Of a DNA stretch of 7,674 nt, positions 5,739-7,674 are shown in pieces. The number at the start of each line of letters is the position of its first letter. The stretch's first letter is position 1. Source of the DNA: JANYJJ01 sp038241115. GTDB lineage: Bacteria; Pseudomonadota; Gammaproteobacteria; Burkholderiales; Burkholderiaceae_C. The stretch spans positions 1 through 7,674 of the forward strand of contig JBBRGA010000157.1 in the NCBI GenBank assembly GCA_038241115.1, given 5' to 3'. Made by a program: the position numbers and the translations under genes. The notes under the pieces are model-generated. The model ran no database searches. It had not been told where the DNA came from and saw nothing but the letters and a program-made list of their open reading frames with translations.

Positions 5739-5740
5739 CA
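5681..5740. repeat. 15-bp tandem repeat, four copies, spanning a stop/start overlap
   Basis: Four 15-bp units: GTGGAGGTCCCGGGC at 5681-5695 and 5696-5710, GTGGAGATCCCGGAC at 5711-5725 and GTGGAGATCCCATCA at 5726-5740. On the minus strand they encode PRPGP-type pentapeptides. The last unit carries both the TGA of the protease (5740-5738) and the ATG of the downstream gene (5738-5736). Being a multiple of three, copy changes would lengthen or shorten the leader but keep the frame. Confidence 0.92.
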
Positions 5741-7375
5741 GCCCGCCTTCTGCTCCTCGGCACTCAGCGCCTTGCGCTGCGCCTCGATGTCGCGCAGGCG
5801 CGAATCGATCACCGAAGCTTCGATGAAGTCGGCGCTGGCGGAAGCTGTGGCCGACGCTGCGCCAACATTGCGCCTGGCCAAGCGCTGGCCTGCACGCAAA
5901 CGGTCGATGGCGCCCACCCAATCGCCCAACGCATAGCGCGCCTCGGCATCTGCCCGCAGGGATCGCAGCGGCTGGTTCAGCGCGCCCCAGACCTGTCCCA
6001 GCGACGACCACGCTTCGACGTCCTGGCGGTACGTCGCCACCCAGGTTTGCAAGGCCTCGGCGCTGCGGGTCAGGCGCGACAGGTTCAGCGAGGCTGGCGA
6101 GCCTGCGCTCAAGGCGATGCGGGCGTTCAGCAACAACACAGGCCGCGACGTGGCTTGACCCGAGGCGTCTTGCGAAAAGGGCGCCAGCACCTCCACCGCG
6201 CGCGCGATGTTGCCGCGCTCCAATTGCGACTGTGCGTTCAACAACGCCAAGGCGCGCTCGGCACGTGCGTCGGCACGCGGGTTGAATTGAATCAACGACT
6301 GCGCACGCAGCAGCGATTTGTCCGCCCGCGCCCACTCGCGCAGCAACGTGGAAGCAAGCGCGCTGGCGCACGCGCTGGCGAGTTTTTCGTTCAAGGGCTG
6401 ACTGCTGATCTCGGCTTCTGTTTGCACGTCCAAAGCCTGCCAGCGGCGCAGCGCGTCCACGCGCGGGTCCATCAAGACGCGAGCACGCGCCTGCGCCAAG
6501 CTGTGCTCCAACACGCTGGGTAGCGATCCAAAGGCGCCCACACCCACAGCCGCGCCCGCACGAGCGCGCGCCTCGCCGATGCGCTCCGTGGTCAGCGGAT
6601 GGCTGCGCAAATACGGAAAACCGCCGCCGTCATTGAAGCGTGAAGAAGCATCGAGTTTTTCAAACATGGCGGCCATGCCGCCGGCGCTGAAGCCTGCACC
6701 GGTCATGACGGAAAACCCGACGCGATCGGCCTCGCGTTCCATGTCGCGCGAAAAGTTGAGCTGGCCTTGGATCGCGACCGCCTGGCTGCCGGTGATGACG
6801 GCGTTGGCCGCATCGGTGCTGCGGCTGCGGCTGGCCGCGAGCACGCCCAAAATCAACGCGGCCGCACTGATCAATGACTGCTTTTTGCTGTTGGCAATGC
6901 TGCGGGCGATGTGGCGCTGCGTGACGTGCGACATCTCATGCGCCAGCACCGAGGCCAACTCATCGCGCGTGGCCGTCATGGCCATCAAACCCAAGTGAAC
7001 GCCGACGTAGCCGCCGGGCAATGCAAAGGCGTTCACGCTGCGGTCACGCACCAGAAAGGGCTCCCAGGCAAAGCGCTGATCGACCTCGGCGGTGATCTCA
7101 CCGCGCTGACGCGCAGCGGCCAGCAAGGGCTGCCAAAGCGACTGCAAATACTCAATCAACACAGGGTCGTCGATGTAGTCAGGGTCGCGTCGAATCTCCC
7201 GCATGATTTGGTCGCCCAGCTTGCGCTCAGTGCCCAAATTGAAGTCGTCTGACGCGGTGTCGCCGAGCGCGGGCAAATTGACTTGGGCCTGCGCCGGTGG
7301 CGTCAAGCCGGTGCCAAGCAGGGCCGCGGCGCAAGCGGCGCTGAGGAAGCGCTGCGACAAAGAACGTTGCAACAC
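5738..7375 (-). CDS. Exported M48-family metalloprotease with C-terminal repeat region (BepA/YfgC-like)
   Basis: 545-residue zinc protease, probably periplasmic. Residues 1-30 form a signal peptide (LQRSLSQR, hydrophobic core, cleavage after PPAQA). The M48 domain (about 44-270) has NAFALPGGYVGVHLGLM, zinc site HEMSH (His146, Glu147, His150), third ligand Glu213 in MEREADRVG, and the SHPLTTERI motif (His259). Residues 290-545 are Ala/Leu-rich helices fitting the TPR-like part of BepA, which handles outer-membrane protein assembly and quality control; that role is inferred. The start is uncertain. GTG 7375 gives a compact signal peptide. ATG 7528, with GGAG 8 nt ahead, would add 51 Arg-rich residues that lack coding-like third positions; GTG 7390 is a third option. 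Its stop overlaps the next gene by one base, implying translational coupling. It is divergent from moaC. Confidence 0.9.
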   Translation of the reverse strand: MLQRSLSQRFLSAACAAALLGTGLTPPAQAQVNLPALGDTASDDFNLGTERKLGDQIMREIRRDPDYIDDPVLIEYLQSLWQPLLAAARQRGEITAEVDQRFAWEPFLVRDRSVNAFALPGGYVGVHLGLMAMTATRDELASVLAHEMSHVTQRHIARSIANSKKQSLISAAALILGVLAASRSRSTDAANAVITGSQAVAIQGQLNFSRDMEREADRVGFSVMTGAGFSAGGMAAMFEKLDASSRFNDGGGFPYLRSHPLTTERIGEARARAGAAVGVGAFGSLPSVLEHSLAQARARVLMDPRVDALRRWQALDVQTEAEISSQPLNEKLASACASALASTLLREWARADKSLLRAQSLIQFNPRADARAERALALLNAQSQLERGNIARAVEVLAPFSQDASGQATSRPVLLLNARIALSAGSPASLNLSRLTRSAEALQTWVATYRQDVEAWSSLGQVWGALNQPLRSLRADAEARYALGDWVGAIDRLRAGQRLARRNVGAASATASASADFIEASVIDSRLRDIEAQRKALSAEEQKAG

Positions 7376-7576
7376 AAAACCCCGCAACACAAACCGCTTG
7401 GACGGACGCCGCTGAATAAAGGTCTGATTCAAGTGGGAGCTTTCAGCGAGCAAAACTGTCAGAGTGCGCCTGCGTGCGCGAGGTTCAACTGCGCCTGTCA
7501 ACAGCCGCCTTCCAGCGTCTGCTGGCATCATGCCACTCCATTCTTCGCCATATTCGTTGCCAGATTGTTTCTCACC

Positions 7577-7674
7577 ATGACAGCCACCCCCACCAGCACA
7601 ACACTCACTCATTTCGACGGCACCGGTCAGGCCCACATGGTGGATGTGTCTGCCAAGGCCGAGACGCACCGCGT
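7577..7674 (+). CDS. moaC: Cyclic pyranopterin monophosphate synthase MoaC, N-terminal fragment (3' end outside window)
   Basis: The first 32 codons, beginning [19 protein letters not shown] and continuing [13 protein letters not shown], match the conserved MoaC N-terminus (E. coli has [21 protein letters not shown]). MoaC works with MoaA in the first step of molybdenum cofactor synthesis, converting the cyclic GTP derivative to cyclic pyranopterin monophosphate in the cytoplasm. The catalytic residues lie beyond the window. ATG 7577 fits the family start; no clear Shine-Dalgarno is seen (upstream reads TTTCTCACC). The gene is divergent from the M48 protease, and the promoters of both must lie in the short region between them. 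Confidence 0.9.
   Translation, partial: [32 protein letters not shown]

Noticed and set aside
5739..6371. Upstream extension of the alpha-2-macroglobulin-like frame to 6371 (total 560 codons)
   Set aside because: The extra part lies antisense-free but out of frame over the M48 protease coding sequence, is Arg/Ala-rich with no family match, and the signal peptide lies downstream of 5738.
5681..6523. Plus-strand open frame opposite the protease
   Set aside because: Gln/Arg-rich shadow frame; the M48 zinc motifs on the other strand are decisive.
7496..7501. Perfect TTGACA on the minus strand as -35 of the protease promoter
   Set aside because: No acceptable -10 box is found 16-18 bp downstream; the position is GC-rich (CGCACG).

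Overview
This window looks like ordinary chromosome of a betaproteobacterium, most likely Burkholderiales and probably Comamonadaceae. The reasons are the high GC, the TyrB-type aminotransferase, a lysine/alanine-rich tail fused to a SWIB domain, a large-type bacterial alpha-2-macroglobulin N-terminus, and an M48 protease divergent from moaC. The family-level placement is inference from gene style; no rRNA or other definitive marker is present. I see no tRNA, rRNA, CRISPR array, insertion sequence or phage region.

Layout. Positions 1-412 (+) hold the 3' end of an LplT-type lysophospholipid transporter. Then comes a run of + strand genes: an EamA/DMT permease (511-1419), a Cys-type glutathione peroxidase (1491-1985) and a tyrB-like aromatic aminotransferase (2012-3232). 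The last two are 26 bp apart and probably co-transcribed. The 309-bp gap at 3233-3541 has no gene. It holds a 13/14-bp tandem repeat block, a REP-like imperfect hairpin and a strong bidirectional terminator. On the minus strand, 3542-3979 encodes a small DNA-binding-type protein (histone H1-like tail plus SWIB domain). It is divergent, across a 283-bp gap, from a four-helix membrane protein of the PF04020 'phage holin' family (4263-4622, +).

The right half is a minus-strand pair: an exported BepA/YfgC-like M48 metalloprotease (start about 7375, end 5738), whose stop codon overlaps by one base the start of an exported alpha-2-macroglobulin-like protein (5738-4689). The second protein matches only the N-terminal segment of that family and stops after 349 codons, where relatives run to well over 1,500. 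It is either a decayed remnant or a shortened protein kept with the protease. Two in-frame minisatellites (15 bp and 30 bp units) lie in its 5' part. The window ends in the first 32 codons of moaC (+), divergent from the protease.

Most of the window is housekeeping. The most unusual part is the coupled M48 protease and truncated alpha-2-macroglobulin pair with its repeat-built N-terminus. I found no convincing evidence of a wholly new system.
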